From Symsagittifera roscoffensis (taxonomy: Eukaryota; Xenacoelomorpha; Acoela; Convolutidae): DNA of 64,000 nt. The position numbers and the translations under genes are program-made. Positions 20,388 through 31,918 of this stretch are shown one piece after another (position 1 is the first letter of the stretch; the number at the start of each line of letters is the position of its first letter). The notes beneath the pieces were generated by a model. The model did not search any database and was not told the origin of the DNA. It worked only from the letters and a program-made list of their open reading frames with translations. Location: contig NC_087068.1 in NCBI RefSeq assembly GCF_963678635.1, positions 4,028,001 to 4,092,000 of the forward strand. The letters run 5' to 3'.

Positions 20388-20504
20388 ATGTGAAGAGCAA
20401 AATGATAGATTTTGCGTATTGCAACGTATCATTACGAGCAACTTGCCTCATTTTAATTTGAAATGTTTTATTTTGCCGTTTACACTTTTATAAGACATAA
20501 TATC

Positions 20505-21030
20505 TTGCACAATAATAACCACAATCCTATTCTTCAATTTAATTCTAATTTCAAATCTGTATACAAAAACTGAACACAGTGAAATATCTTTTTAGTGCTG
20601 AGCTCGGAGTATCAAAAGTTTGCAGACTGTATAGAAAAAAATTTTGCCAATATTTGATAATTCAAAAATCGGTGATTGAATGAAAAAAGCCACGCCACGC
20701 GCAAATCATTCTTAATAAGCCTCAATGTTCGTTTTTTTTCTATCATCGCCCGCATCCAAGTTTAGGCGTAAGTAATCTATTATAACGGATTATTATGATG
20801 ATTTTTTGACAATTTTAAATGATTATAGTTATCAAAATTAGGTGTTTGAAGGATTTATTAATGATTATAATTGTGATATTTTCCAAGAGATTATAATCTC
20901 TTATAGTTGATTATAATTGATTATAGGTCTTACAAAAACCCTTAAAATTAATTATAATCGATTATAATCAGTTGCAATTTCTTGTTTTGTCGAAATTTTG
21001 TCATTTCAAAACTATATTCGAATTATATCT
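20505..21030 (+). repeat. Dispersed repeat, copy 1 (homologous to 23812-24345)
   Basis: About 520 bp shared at high identity with 23812-24345, including the stretch AGTGCTGAGCTCGGAGTATC and the block CGCCCGCATCCAAGTTTAGG. The repeat overlaps the left end of the TIR-bounded unit at 20747-21724, so it extends beyond that unit on the left. Confidence 0.8.
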
Positions 21031-21724
21031 TATGGGTTATTATTTTGTGTCAATAAGAATATCTCTAAAAGAGAGATCTCTTGAACACTTTGGTGCATCT
21101 GAACACCAAGTTTTACCACGAAACAAAAATTTCATAGAGATCCTTTCATATGAAAGGAAAGGTTCTCGCGATAGATGAAAAATAAAAAAATCTTCCAAAA
21201 AAACCATGAAAGTAACAAATTTGCTGGCGTTTAAAAAAGTTTGAAATATGTTCACAAAACAACTTCAGTGGGGAAAAAAATGAAAAAAAAACTTAAAAAT
21301 TTGAATTAATTGAAAAACTTTTAAAATATTTTCCTCATTTTTCATAGGAACCAACGTCTACAAAAAGCATAAAAATGTAAACAATATAGATGCAACTTCG
21401 AAGACAAAATGGACTAACAAAAGGGATTATAATCAATTATAATCGATTATAATGGACTTTTGTGCAAAACTAATGAACTGGAAATTTGAAAAAAATAAAA
21501 GATTATAATCAATTATAATCGATTTTAATTGTATCGAAAAATGGACGAATAAATTATCAATTACAATCAATTATGATGGATTATAATTAATTATAATTTG
21601 ATTTTAAAACGAGAGGTTATAATCGATTATTAATTGATTAAAATCGATTGTTTCTCAATTTAGTAAGACTGGTACTAAAATCGTAATATAATCGATTATT
21701 AACGCTTGAAACTGGATGCGGGCG
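20747..21724. mobile_element. TIR-bounded repeat rich in ATAATCGATTAT palindromes
   Basis: The left end reads CGCCCGCATCCAAGTTTAGGCG and the right end is its imperfect inverse (CGCTTGAAACTGGATGCGGGCG), 978 bp apart. The interior has no coding capacity and is packed with the palindrome GATTATAATCGATTATAATC and variants. No clear target-site duplication flanks it. It could be a nonautonomous DNA transposon or a foldback element; the class is not assigned. Confidence 0.5.
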
Positions 21725-22980
21725 TGTCGGCTAAAAATATTCAAACCATCACGCATTTACCGCAAAAGAGTTTTGTTATAGAAAAACTACGACAAAACGC
21801 TGAATTTTTTACCACTTTTTGAATGCATGAGGAGCAAATTTTTGTTTGTCAATTTATTGCAAACATTTCTCAAAAATACAAAACCAGTCCAAAAAAAACA
21901 TTACAGAACGTGTTCTTAGCTGCGACTTGATAATAAAAAACTCAAAATGCCTTACTTCAGTTCTCAAGTTTTTTTTATAATATATTTTTTTCTAAGCTCA
22001 AAGCCAATGATACTAATTAAGGTACTAATGTACTGAAATTATGGTTTTATTACCTGCTGAAGGAACTCAAAAGCAAAATTATTAGTTTATAACAAAATAA
22101 ATGTATTCTTCTTTTCAAGATTTTTCTTTAACTTCATTTCTACTGTAAATGTTTATCAAATATTTAGCTACTGTGTTTGTCCGAAAATGTCTTGCCCAAC
22201 TTGGCCCCGAACCCTGTCTGAATCAAGGAAAATGTTTTTTTTTTTCTTAGATATGGAAAAATTATAATTTAATTTAATGTCCATTTCATTGCTCCTCATT
22301 AGAAAATTATTTCGTTTTTTTTTTCACTGCAGAATAAGAGTTCGTAGCAGTTTACTTTGTAATCAATTAACCCTTTATTTGCGTTGTCCAACCCTCGGCT
22401 ACAGAATTTATTTAATGTAAAATAAAGTTTGATAACTTTTTATCTATATAGTTAATTAACGTTATCTGCTGCAGAGTAAAATTTGATAATTTGGTGACAA
22501 GCCAAGAAGCCGAAGGGCCAACAAACCGAAAACAAGATAACCATTCTAACTAGCCGAAAATAAATATTGTTACTCAACATAATAACAGATTGTCTTTGTT
22601 GTTGCAATTGTTTCGTAACTCTTATGCAATTTACGGAAGAAAATAAACCAGGCGAAGTATTAACCAACCAAAAATAAGCACAGTATAAAAACCAGATTAA
22701 AATTTTCGTCATACGAATGAAATTCGCATAAATGGTGCATAGCTATTATATAACACTTACGTATTTTTGGCTTGTTGATACTTCGGCTGGTTTATACTTC
22801 GGCTGGATTATAAAATTACCCAGTTTACGTTATTCTGATGTCATTTCGTATTTAAGATATGCCGGCTTGTAGTTATGGGCTTTTTTGTACACTCACCGAT
22901 ATAATATTAATTTATTACTTATTAACTTAATAACTTCTTATAACTTAATATAACTAATAACTTAATATCTTCACTTGCAG

Positions 22981-23177
22981 TGTCGAACTTGGCTCAGGGT
23001 AGTGCAAGTGAGAGTGGCTCGGAGGTGAAGAGGAGAGGCATGAACATCCTGGCCATGTCCACGAGCAGCAACAACGCCACCCTCAACAGCGCCACCAACA
23101 TCACAGCCGAGATACTCAAGAACATCCCCCAGGAGATGTACAAGGACAGTGCGGGGTCAGGGGTCTCATTCAAATAA
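22981..23177 (+). CDS. Small secreted peptide precursor, exon 2 (mature region)
   Basis: Starts after CACTTGCAG in the phase needed by exon 1 and ends at TAA 23175-23177. It encodes a Ser/Gly-rich linker, a dibasic KRR-G site, then about 45 residues with two N-glycosylation sequons (NAT, NIT) and a C-terminal GSGVSFK. There are no cysteines. It is much GC-richer than its surroundings, as expected for an exon. AATAAA overlaps the stop codon (23173-23178). Function unknown. Confidence 0.7.
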
Positions 23178-23811
23178 ATGCACCCCCAACTAAGTTACAA
23201 AAAACAGAAGTTATATTAAAATCTGATATCATAATGTACTGGAAAAATTGTTATTAATAATTAATCAATTAAATGTATAGTTTGATAAAATTGACGTCTA
23301 GAATATAGTATATACATGCTGAAAAGCGACGCGGGAAAAACGGGGACAGTGTGACAGGATCCACATTTAAATAAATATACAGATCAGACCAGAGTTTTGC
23401 GAGTAAAAAGTAATTGAATACTTTGGTAAAAATGGTGTGAAATAGTTAATAGAATTGTGAAAATCGACACAAGATGTGGGAGAGAAATGATCAGAATCCA
23501 CATTCAAATGAACACACAACTCACATTATGAGCCGATGTTACAAGATCTTTATTGTCAGATACCACATCCCTCATTATCATAAGACGGTAAATCACAAAA
23601 CAAATGAGTTTCACAATCAATTGAAAAAAAAATACAGATCAGAATAGATTTGAAACAATGGAAACTTTGATGAAGAAGACATGAATAAATAATTAATTTT
23701 AGTTGTTAATGATAAAATGCTGGCTAAAATGCTTCAAAAAACATAAATTTGACAGGAAATCAGCAAAAAAAACGGCACAATTATTTTGCACAATTATCTT
23801 GCACTATATCT
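23178..23811 (+). other. 3' flank with degenerate copies of the gene's 3' end
   Basis: Short blocks at about 23340-23375 and 23465-23515 resemble the end of exon 2 (ACAGTG...GG, CATTCAAATAAATG, then CACA). They look like two decayed partial tandem copies. Nothing else is recognised. Confidence 0.35.
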
Positions 23812-24345
23812 TGCACAATTATAGCCACAATCATATTCTTCAATTTAGTTTTAATTTCAAATCCGTATAAGTTTACAAAAATTGAACACAGTTGAAATAT
23901 CTTTTTAGTGCTGAGCTCGGAGTATCAAAAGTTTGCAGACTGTATAGAAAAAAAATTTGCCAATATTTGATAATTCAAAAATCGGAGATTGAATGAAAAA
24001 AGCCATGCCACGCGCAAATAATTATTAATAAGCCTCAATGTTCGGTTTTTTTTTCTATCATCGCCCGCATCCAAGTTTAGGCGTAAGTAATCTATTATAA
24101 CGGATTATTATGATGATTTTTTGACAATGATAATTGATTGTTATTACCAAAATTAGGTGTTTGAAAGATTTATAATTGATAATATTTGTGATATTTTCCA
24201 GGAGATTATGATCTCTTCTAGTTGATTATAATTGATTATAGTTCTTACAAAAACCCTTAAAATCAATTATAATCGATTATAATCTGTTGCAATCTCTATC
24301 TCTTATTTTGCCGAAATTTTGTCATTTCAAAACTATATTCAAACA
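23812..24345 (+). repeat. Dispersed repeat, copy 2
   Basis: Homologous to 20505-21030 in the same orientation, including CGCCCGCATCCAAG at about 24065. It lacks the right-hand inverted terminus seen at 21703-21724, so this copy is 3'-truncated or diverges at about 24345. Confidence 0.75.
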
Positions 24346-24533
24346 CCAAAACTTCAAACCAAAAATAATCTAGCCATATACAAAAAGTTACATTTTTGGT
24401 ATATATTTCCATGTGAAAATGTTATAGCTGACTTAAATTGCTAATATGACTAAATGCAGTTTATCTGCAGGGTAACTGCCAGTTACCCTTTGGGTTTTCT
24501 TTTGACAAAAAATCCGTGGTTAGTTGTTTTTGA

Positions 24534-24908
24534 CAGGGGCGGATCTAGGATTTTCTCGAGGGGGGGGGGGGCAGATTTTCAATCGATCTTTTCTCTCGAT
24601 TTTTTTTTAAGTCGACCAAATTGAGTTTCAAATAAAAGTCGAGCAAACTTTTGAAAAAACAGGTAAAAAAAGCCGTTTTTGGTCACTTTTTGGAAAATTT
24701 TGACAAAAAAATGCGTTTTTTTGGCGCGCACTTCCCTTCAAAATTACTATATATGGGCGCCCAAGGCGCCTCTCTAAAAATTTTAGCGTCGGTCGGCCAA
24801 AACTGGATTTCTCAAAAAAGTACAAAAATTGGGACCCTTCGGATCGGCAGGGGTCGAATCCCTGAGGAAGGGGGGCGTCCACCCCCATCCCCATAAAATC
24901 CGCCCCTG
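24534..24908 (+). mobile_element. Nonautonomous hAT-type MITE, copy 1
   Basis: Ends CAGGGGCGGAT and ATCCGCCCCTG are perfect terminal inverted repeats. The flanking 8-mers GTTTTTGA (24526-24533) and GTTTTTAA (24909-24916) match 7 of 8, as expected for a hAT target-site duplication. It has a subterminal G homopolymer and GGCGCG/GGCGCCC blocks. It has no transposase; frames inside are incidental. Confidence 0.88.
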
Positions 24909-25014
24909 GTTTTTAATAAAAAGACGACCAAATTATTAAAGTGCATCGAAAAACATAAAATTGACAAAGAATTCTACTAAATAAAGGCGCGCAACTACAG
25001 TAAAAAAAATCTGA

Positions 25015-26115
25015 TCTTTATCTTTTTAAAAATGACCTATTATAAAAAACCAATTCCTTCGGAGAATGTTACAACTGGGGTCTCTACGAGAAGGAGCAGT
25101 TATAGGCTCGTCTGAAAGTTTTCAACGTGTAGAGAACCCCATATGTTCCATTATCACGACAAAAACAATCCGAAAACTACTGATTTTATGTCGACAAATT
25201 CAATGAATTAAAAACACCCCAGCAAAACTTTGATCCCGGTTCTAACGATTATTTGGAAGTTCATGTAATCAAATAAGCATGAGCTCATTCAGACGCCCAT
25301 ATTAGCTGTCATGTGTCGTCAAAAAAGGAAAAAATTGTCCTTCGAAAAAGTGTAGCATCTATCCGAAGGAAAAACAACAATCTTTCTAAAAAGTGACCTA
25401 TTAAAAAAACCAAACTCCTCTGAGAGTGTTATCAATTAGTTTCTAAACGGTAACGAGCAATTCTAGGCTAGTCTGATAAGTTTCAAAGTGTAGAGAACCC
25501 CATACGTTCCATTATCACGACAAAAACAATCCGGAAACTAGGGATTTTTTTTGTCGATAAGTTCATCAAATTAAAAACAGCCCAGCAAATCTTTGCTCCC
25601 GTTTCCAAAGCTATTTTGATAGGTTTACATTATCAAATAACACTGAGCTCTTCGAGACAGTTACATTGGCTGTCATGTGTCGTCAAAAAAGGAAAAAGTT
25701 GTCCTTCGAAAATGTGTAGCATCTAGCCAACGGAAAAACAACAACCTTTTTCCAAAGTGAACTTTTAGACAAACCAAATCCTTCTGAGAGTATTATCAAC
25801 TATTGTCTAAACGGTAATGAGCAATTTTAGGCGAGTCTGATAAGTTTCAACGTGTAGAGAACACCATAAGTTCCATTATCACGACAAAAACAATGCAAAA
25901 ATTACCGATTTTATGTCGACAATTTCATTAAATAAAAAAACACCCCAGGAAAACTTTGCTCCCGGTTCCAACGCTTCCTTGGTAGGTTTACATAATCAAA
26001 TAACACTGAGCTCTCGGAGACAGCTACATTGGCTGTCATCTGTCGTCAAAAATGAAAAAATTTGTCCTTCGAAAATGTGTAGCATCTATCCAAGGTAAAA
26101 ATAACAATCTTTTTA
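25015..26115 (+). repeat. Tandem triplication, unit about 362 bp
   Basis: Three diverged units. The anchor GTGTAGAGAAC recurs at 25127, 25488 and 25852 (361 and 364 bp apart), and each unit also carries CATTATCACGACAAAAACAA and GGCTGTCATGTGTCGTC-like blocks. No coding potential. It may be a small satellite or an internal array of a larger element. Confidence 0.85.
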
Positions 26116-26384
26116 TAATCCTAACAATGGGGGGAAGCACGAGCCAAAAACGCGATCATTTTTATGTTGGTTTCTGTATAGACCATGTAAGCATTATTGT
26201 GACCAAATTGAGATCGGCCACCCCATAATTAAAACCGCAATAAAATTTCTGAGTGCTGCTTATAAAGAACTATCATTTACGACTGGCTCATATTACTCAA
26301 ACCTATACCAAGTTAAAGTCCACACCTATACTGCTTTGGGAGTTACCGATGCTTATCCGGTTCTTTTTTACAAATTTCTCAAAA

Positions 26385-26825
26385 TCTTGCTTTTTTAATG
26401 AAAAAATGGTTATCATACAATTTTCATTTATGGAAATTGTATGATAACCCATTTTTTTTTAGTTTCAAACAAAATTTTGGTTTTTGATGAGCAAAGTGCT
26501 TTAAATTGAGCAAAAGCACTCTTGATTACTTTAAATTTGATTACAATCAAATTTTAACATGTTTCTGAAAATCTTGTTATTTATGAAAAAAATGGTTATC
26601 ATACAATTTTCATATATGGAAACTGTATGATAACATTTTTTAGCTTCAAACTAAGTTTTCGTTTTTGATGAGGAAGGTGCTTTGAATTGAGCAAAAGCAC
26701 TCTTAATTACTTTAAATTTGATTAAAAACAAATTTCAACATGTTTCTGAAAAAAAAAATTTTTTATGAAAAAATGGTTATCATGCAATTTTCGTATATGG
26801 AAAATATATGATAACCATTTTTGTC
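26385..26825 (+). repeat. Three ~183-bp tandem units each with a hairpin
   Basis: ATGGTTATCATACAATTT starts at 26406, 26592 and 26773 (G for A in the third) and is followed within about 10 nt by its complement (AAATTGTATGATAAC). Each unit can therefore fold into a stem of about 17 bp. Compensatory-looking changes occur between units. Weaker relatives lie near 49750 and 50500-50580. Confidence 0.75.
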
Positions 26826-27225
26826 CAAAAAAAAACTAAACGTAGTTATTTTTCATCACCAGACTGTTTTATTTGGTTCAAATAGCCGGAGAAACAAGAT
26901 CGAATCTTTTTTCATTGGTTTTTTGAAATTATATGAAAATTGTATGACTACCAATTTCCATAAATTTGATGTAGGAAATTGTAAGATAAGCATTTTCGGT
27001 GTGGGGAAATGTCAGATAAGCATTTTCGGTTTATGGAGGTCAACCCGTAAGGACAGTAGCTAAATCTCCGCAATCAAAATGAACACAGAACCCAAATCAA
27101 AAAAGAGCAAAATGAGCAGCGCTGAATAGTCGCTTTTTCTTGCCGCGTTTAAACAAATTGTTTTGCTTCGAATTTCTCAATTCTTTCTTTACGTGTGAAA
27201 TTTCTTTACTACTAATTCCAAACTT

Positions 27226-28134
27226 TTGTATTTAACTGAGAGTTCCTTTAACATGGGATCACGTTTTGAGAAAGATATGTATTCCTCGATGCTGGAAAAA
27301 TTTTCCAACACCAATGTGAGACAGATTTTCGATAAATTGTTGACGAATCTGGGCAAAAAAGATGAGATTATTCTAGATCTTGAGAACAAAGTGGATGATT
27401 TGGAGCAAAGAGTATCTGCACAGGAAAGGTATTCTTCTATGGATTGCCTAATTTTGGAGAACCTGCCAATAGTAAACAATCAGGTACCGTTGTCACATCA
27501 GGTATGCGATTTTTTGGCCCAATTTCTTCAGTATAAAACTAGCCCGAGTAATTTTAAAGCCTGTCACTTGCTTGGAACGTGGAAAAATATCAATTATCCT
27601 CCAGCTGTGATAGTTAAATTTTTATATTTTGGGGAAAAAAGTGAAATCTACAACAGAAAATCTTGATTGGCTAACATTCGAAACCCGAATAACAACAAAC
27701 AAATTTTTCTCAAGGAAAGGCTTCCACCGGCAGACCGTCTACTCAAACAGTACGCTGATGATTTGGGTCTTGTAAATACCAGTCAAAATTGTCAGGTTAA
27801 ATTGTTTAAAATGGACGACAGAGGAATTTAAAAATCTTTTCCCGTTAGTTCGAAAAAGGCGATTGATGATATGAAACACTTAGCGACTAAGAAATCTGAC
27901 AAATTTCAGTCAAAAACTGGAAAATCTACGGAAAATTATAGTGTATCTGATTATGAAAGAAATACGACACCAATCAGAGCAAATAATATTCAACGGGCGG
28001 AGAATATTAAATCTATTCTGAAGCGATTACGTGACTCCCCAGAGCAAGAAGGAGAACAATTATTGGAGCAATTATGCAAAAACAGAAAAACTCTTTCAGA
28101 ATATGTTGTAAATCCCTACGAGGAAGGTTCATAG
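27226..28134 (+). pseudogene. Non-LTR element ORF1 remnant
   Basis: Two open pieces (27226-27666 and 27871-28134) are separated by in-frame stops at about 27664 and 27828. The N-terminal part has a heptad-like segment (ILDLENKVDDLEQRVSAQERYSSMDCL) followed by an RRM-like region typical of ORF1 proteins that bind the element RNA. The C-terminal part is basic and Glu/Lys-rich. It would normally form the RNP that carries the retrotransposon transcript, and is broken here. Confidence 0.65.
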
Positions 28135-28251
28135 TTATTCATACATTCTTGCATGCTCTATGGGGTTGGGATTGATGAAGCATACAAGAATGTTTGAGCG
28201 TGGCTTGCAAGTCAGCGCCTAATTTTTTCTGTTTCTTATTTTTGTTGAAAA

Positions 28252-30767
28252 ATGATTAAATTATATTATCGAGAACTCCTAGAGGGGAGACAAGTGGGCG
28301 TATTAAATAGCAGTTTTCTTTTTTTCTTGAATATTAGGTCTTTGCGATGTCATTATGATGAGTTAAAAGTTTTTATTGACGACTTTGAGGTTAAGCCACC
28401 AATAATAGCCCTTTGCGAGACATGGCTAACGGACAATGATCCCTTATCAATTTATTCAGTTGAAGGCTACCAACCTATAAAAACTACTAACTGAAAAGGT
28501 ACTCGCGGAGGTGGTTGTGCATTTTTTGTTAGATCGGATTTAAAGGTGTCAAAATTGCAATTAGAATCAGATCTTGAGTTTCTAGCTATATCTGTTAAAA
28601 ATGAAAAACATTCGAAAAATTTTATTGTTTTGTATAGAAAACCATCTTCTGCACTAAACGACTTTTTTGAAAAGCTAGAAATTTTCCTGGATACGGTGGC
28701 TACTTGGAAAAACCAAACAATAATATGTGGTGATTTTAACATAGATTCACTGGATGCTTCAATCACTAGTGAGAATTTTTTGACATTAATGAACTCACAT
28801 GGGTTTCTCCAACGCAACTTTGAACCCACACGTGTTACATCTTCAAGTCAGTCTTGTATTGACTATATTTTTACCAATTCTTGTTTGAACAAAATAAATA
28901 CTTTAAAAACTGTAATCAGTGACCATTACTCAATTTTACTTGAAATTGATGACTTTGAAAGTAAAAATGACATTAAAACACAGAGCGTTTTCCGAAACAT
29001 AAATCCATTGAAAAATGACAAAAACCTGGTGGATTTCCTTTTCTTACTACAAGAAAAACTCAATAAAATGCAAAGTTCACTAAACGCTGATGAGCAAATA
29101 ACTTACATTGTAAACAGCTTAACACGTATTTTAGATAAATTTTGCCAATTATCTCAGGTGAATAATAAAGCAAAACCAACTTGGATTACCCAGGATATTA
29201 AAAAGCAAATACAAAAGAGAAACATGTTCTACAAAAAATGGATAATTGATCCAACTCCGACAAATTTAGAGAAATATAAATTGTCCCGAAATTTAACCAC
29301 ATCGCTAATAAGAAGTTCGAAACTAAAATTTTACCAACAAAAAAATCGAAAAATCGAAAAACAATAAAAGTATTTTTTTTTCAGGCATATAACGATTTCA
29401 TACAAAGCAAAACATCTGCCAAAATAGAATTTGAAACTGATGTCTTCAATCAGTTTTTCGCACAAATTGGTAATAAATTAAGTGGTAAAAAAGTAAATCA
29501 TAAAATTGCCTTAAGGCATGTTAAATCTGTACCTAATTCAATGGTTTTTCAGGAAATAACAACAAAAGAAGTTTTTGATACAATTATTCTTTTTAAAAAT
29601 AAGGGGTCTTCAGGTCCGGATGGTATAAGTAATCAAGTTTTGAAACTCTCGTCGACGGTTATTAGCGAACCTTTGTCAAAGTTATTTAATCAATGTATAA
29701 AGCAAGGAACGTTCCCGAATGCACTAAAAATTGCAAAGGTGCTTCCGTTTTATAAAGATGGTAATTGTCAACTACCAGAAGGCTATAGACCAATAAGTTT
29801 ACTTAATTCGATAAGCAAGGTTTTTGAAAAGATCATTTTTGGCAAAATGTATAAGTTTCTAAGAAAATATCGAATTCTCACACCAGAGCAATACGGATGT
29901 CAACCTAAAAAAAGTTGCGCTGATGCTTTATTAGAATTTACCGAGTTCAAACATTTTTCATCGATTTCCAAAAAGCTTTTGATACAATAAACCATGAGCT
30001 ACTTATTCTTTTGACAATCAACTGTGAAAAAGAGCGTTTTTATGAGTTTCGGTAAAAATGTTGAAATGATCAATGTATTTGGAGATAATTTTCAATCGAA
30101 CTACCAATTGACTGTTAAATATTTGGGATTAAAAATTGACAATAAACTGAGTTTTAAGCAACATAAATGTGGCATTGTTGAAAAGTTATCAACTTTCTGT
30201 GGAATAAATTACAAATGTCGTGAAGTTTTTCCGAAAGCAAGTCTTCTGTTATTCTACAGAGCATATGCTCAATCCGTAATTCAATATGGTATTCTTATTT
30301 ATGACAATACATATAAAACTCATCTCGATTCATTTTTAAAACTACAAAAACGCATCACGCGGGCTATATGCTTCAAACGCAAATTTGAACCAATAACCCA
30401 ATATATGGTTGAAAACAAAATTTATTCAGTCTTTAATATGTTTCTGAAGTCTCTCTTCAAAGAATTATTTGAAATTTCAAGATGCCCCGATAAGAATAGT
30501 TTTTTGAAATTATCGAGCCTAGAAAGGCTTCCTCACACCCGCAGCAAGACTAAAAAACAAATTACAAATATAGCTTTTAAATCAAACGCCATGAAATTCT
30601 CTCTTAAACGTAGGCTAGCAATAGCATATAATTTTGTTTTTCAGAATATTTTACTTCCAAAAGATTTTTTCGAATTAAATAAATCAGAACTGAACCGTTT
30701 TCAGGAATCTTTTTTCCATAATTATATTTTTTATAATGAATTCTTACACAAACTGCTCTTTAATTGA
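28252..30767 (+). pseudogene. Non-LTR element ORF2 remnant (endonuclease-reverse transcriptase)
   Basis: Endonuclease motifs are visible: NIRSL, ALCETWL, GDFNID and SDHYSI. A TGA interrupts the frame near 28492 and another stop follows at 29365. The RT begins at about 29541 in another frame (SSGPDGI, YRPISLLNSISKVFEKII, EQYG). Motif A is recognisable out of frame near 29955 (FIDFQKAFDTINHELL). The sequence then jumps at about 30000 directly to the region after the catalytic box (KYLGLKIDNKLSFKQH), so motifs B and C, including the Asp-Asp box, are deleted. The C-terminal part to 30767 is open. It cannot encode an active RT. Confidence 0.85.
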
Positions 30768-31380
30768 TGCCCACTCTGGAGACTTTATGTCTCTGCTCTT
30801 TAAGTTCTCGAGGTGACCCACTCGATGAGATGAAATTCTCTTTTGGTCACCCTCCATGCCTTATAATAGTATTCATTACTGTTGTAATGTAGATGGTAAA
30901 TTAAATTAACAAAATCAAGTTCTTTTCCGATATCAAAATAGCGTTAGACATCCCATCCCATACTTTTTAGCAGGCAGTATACGTACAATGAAAAGTATGC
31001 TTCGCAACCGAATTCAAAATCAAAAAGATCAGATTAAATTTTGAACAAAAAATGTGTTGATAAGTTTTCGTGATCACTTGTTCACCTAATAGTCTTTTTT
31101 CTCATAAAATGCCGCCCACAAAGCATCGAAACAGATATATTTGATATGATCTACATTTCAAACAAATCAGCATTTCATGTCTTAAATACCTTACTTGTAA
31201 TAGTGTTTCAATCACATCTAGAAGTATCGAAAGCAAACTATAGCTTTGCTGTTGTTTTTTTTCCTTCCCAATTCTAATATCTCAGAAACTAGATAACCTT
31301 ATCGTCCACCATTTCAATAACTGCATTAAGAAGTTTGTTGAACAGCAAAGAAAAGTTTCATGTACTTACATCAATGGGAA

Positions 31381-31424
31381 GTCTGACCCTCTGCATAGCA
31401 AGCAACAGCAGAACGTCCTCTGTC
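31381..31424 (-). CDS. Possible short first exon or exon fragment (minus strand)
   Basis: On the minus strand an ATG near 31424 opens a short GC-richer frame (MTEDVLLLLAMQRVRLPID) that runs into GTAAGT, a good donor. It lies about 40 nt downstream of the candidate exon at 31460-31536. The two pieces may be shuffled parts of one gene. Function unknown. Confidence 0.25.
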
Positions 31425-31459
31425 ATATATACATATTGTAGTTAATGATGGTCGTTAGT

Positions 31460-31536
31460 TTAAAGTCCGTTCTTGGCATTGACCTTGATGTTCAGTTGGT
31501 TGATAATGCCAACGGCAACGTCCAAATCCACTGGTG
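31460..31536 (-). CDS. Possible terminal exon of an unknown gene (minus strand)
   Basis: On the minus strand, TTTTAG is followed by 77 nt that translate as PVDLDVAVGIINQLNIKVNAKN-type sequence (quoted in part) ending in TAA (31460-31462). It is clearly GC-richer than its surroundings and has normal codon use. No preceding exon was found upstream on that strand, and I do not recognise the product. It may be an exon fragment moved by a transposon. Confidence 0.3.
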
Positions 31537-31918
31537 CTAAAACAGTTCACGCTTTAGTTCTGTAAACGTGCAGTTGATTTGATTTTTTTTTACGTTTGGA
31601 ATATACATTACTGGATTAACGTTTTTCACAACTCTGCCGAAACAACAAACTCTCATTTTTTTTAACGACTCAAATTTTTCAGAAACACCCTTTACAATTT
31701 TTTGACCAGTGTTTCCGCATAAATATGTAGAATATTCTGCATCCAGTTTTTCAGAGGGGGTAATGCTTTTCATTTTAAGCTCAATAGAACAACGTGTGCT
31801 GTTTGTTGTTTTCGACTTAACACTGTTTTCTTTTGCATCCCTTTTACGATCAGGGCGATTTCGATGTCAATAACTGATCAATTCAAACAATTTCCACCGC
31901 AACTAACAGGTTTTTCAT

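Larger units (their letters stand above)
19525..22980 (+). other. Intron of the small secreted-peptide gene
   Basis: GTAAGT donor, CACTTGCAG acceptor, 3.46 kb. It contains a fragment of the hairpin-ended 530-bp family (about 19930-20105), a C homopolymer with a CA repeat (20360-20387), and a TIR-bounded repeat (20747-21724). A region with repeated CTTCGGCTGG and its complement lies about 22490-22810. Confidence 0.65.
27190..30900 (+). mobile_element. Decayed non-LTR retrotransposon (CR1/jockey-like)
   Basis: ORF1-like coiled-coil protein, then an apurinic endonuclease and reverse transcriptase in order, then a probable 3' UTR to about 30900. It carries stops, frameshifts and an internal RT deletion. 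The 5' border and any target-site duplication are not determined. Confidence 0.8.

Noticed and set aside
24628-24896. Overlapping ORFs on both strands at 24.6-24.9 kb
   Set aside because: They lie wholly within the hAT-type MITE, which is noncoding in all three copies.
26821-27063. 80-codon ORF after the hairpin repeats
   Set aside because: It contains repeated GGAAATTGTAAGATAAGCA-type blocks and no conserved motif; repeat-derived.
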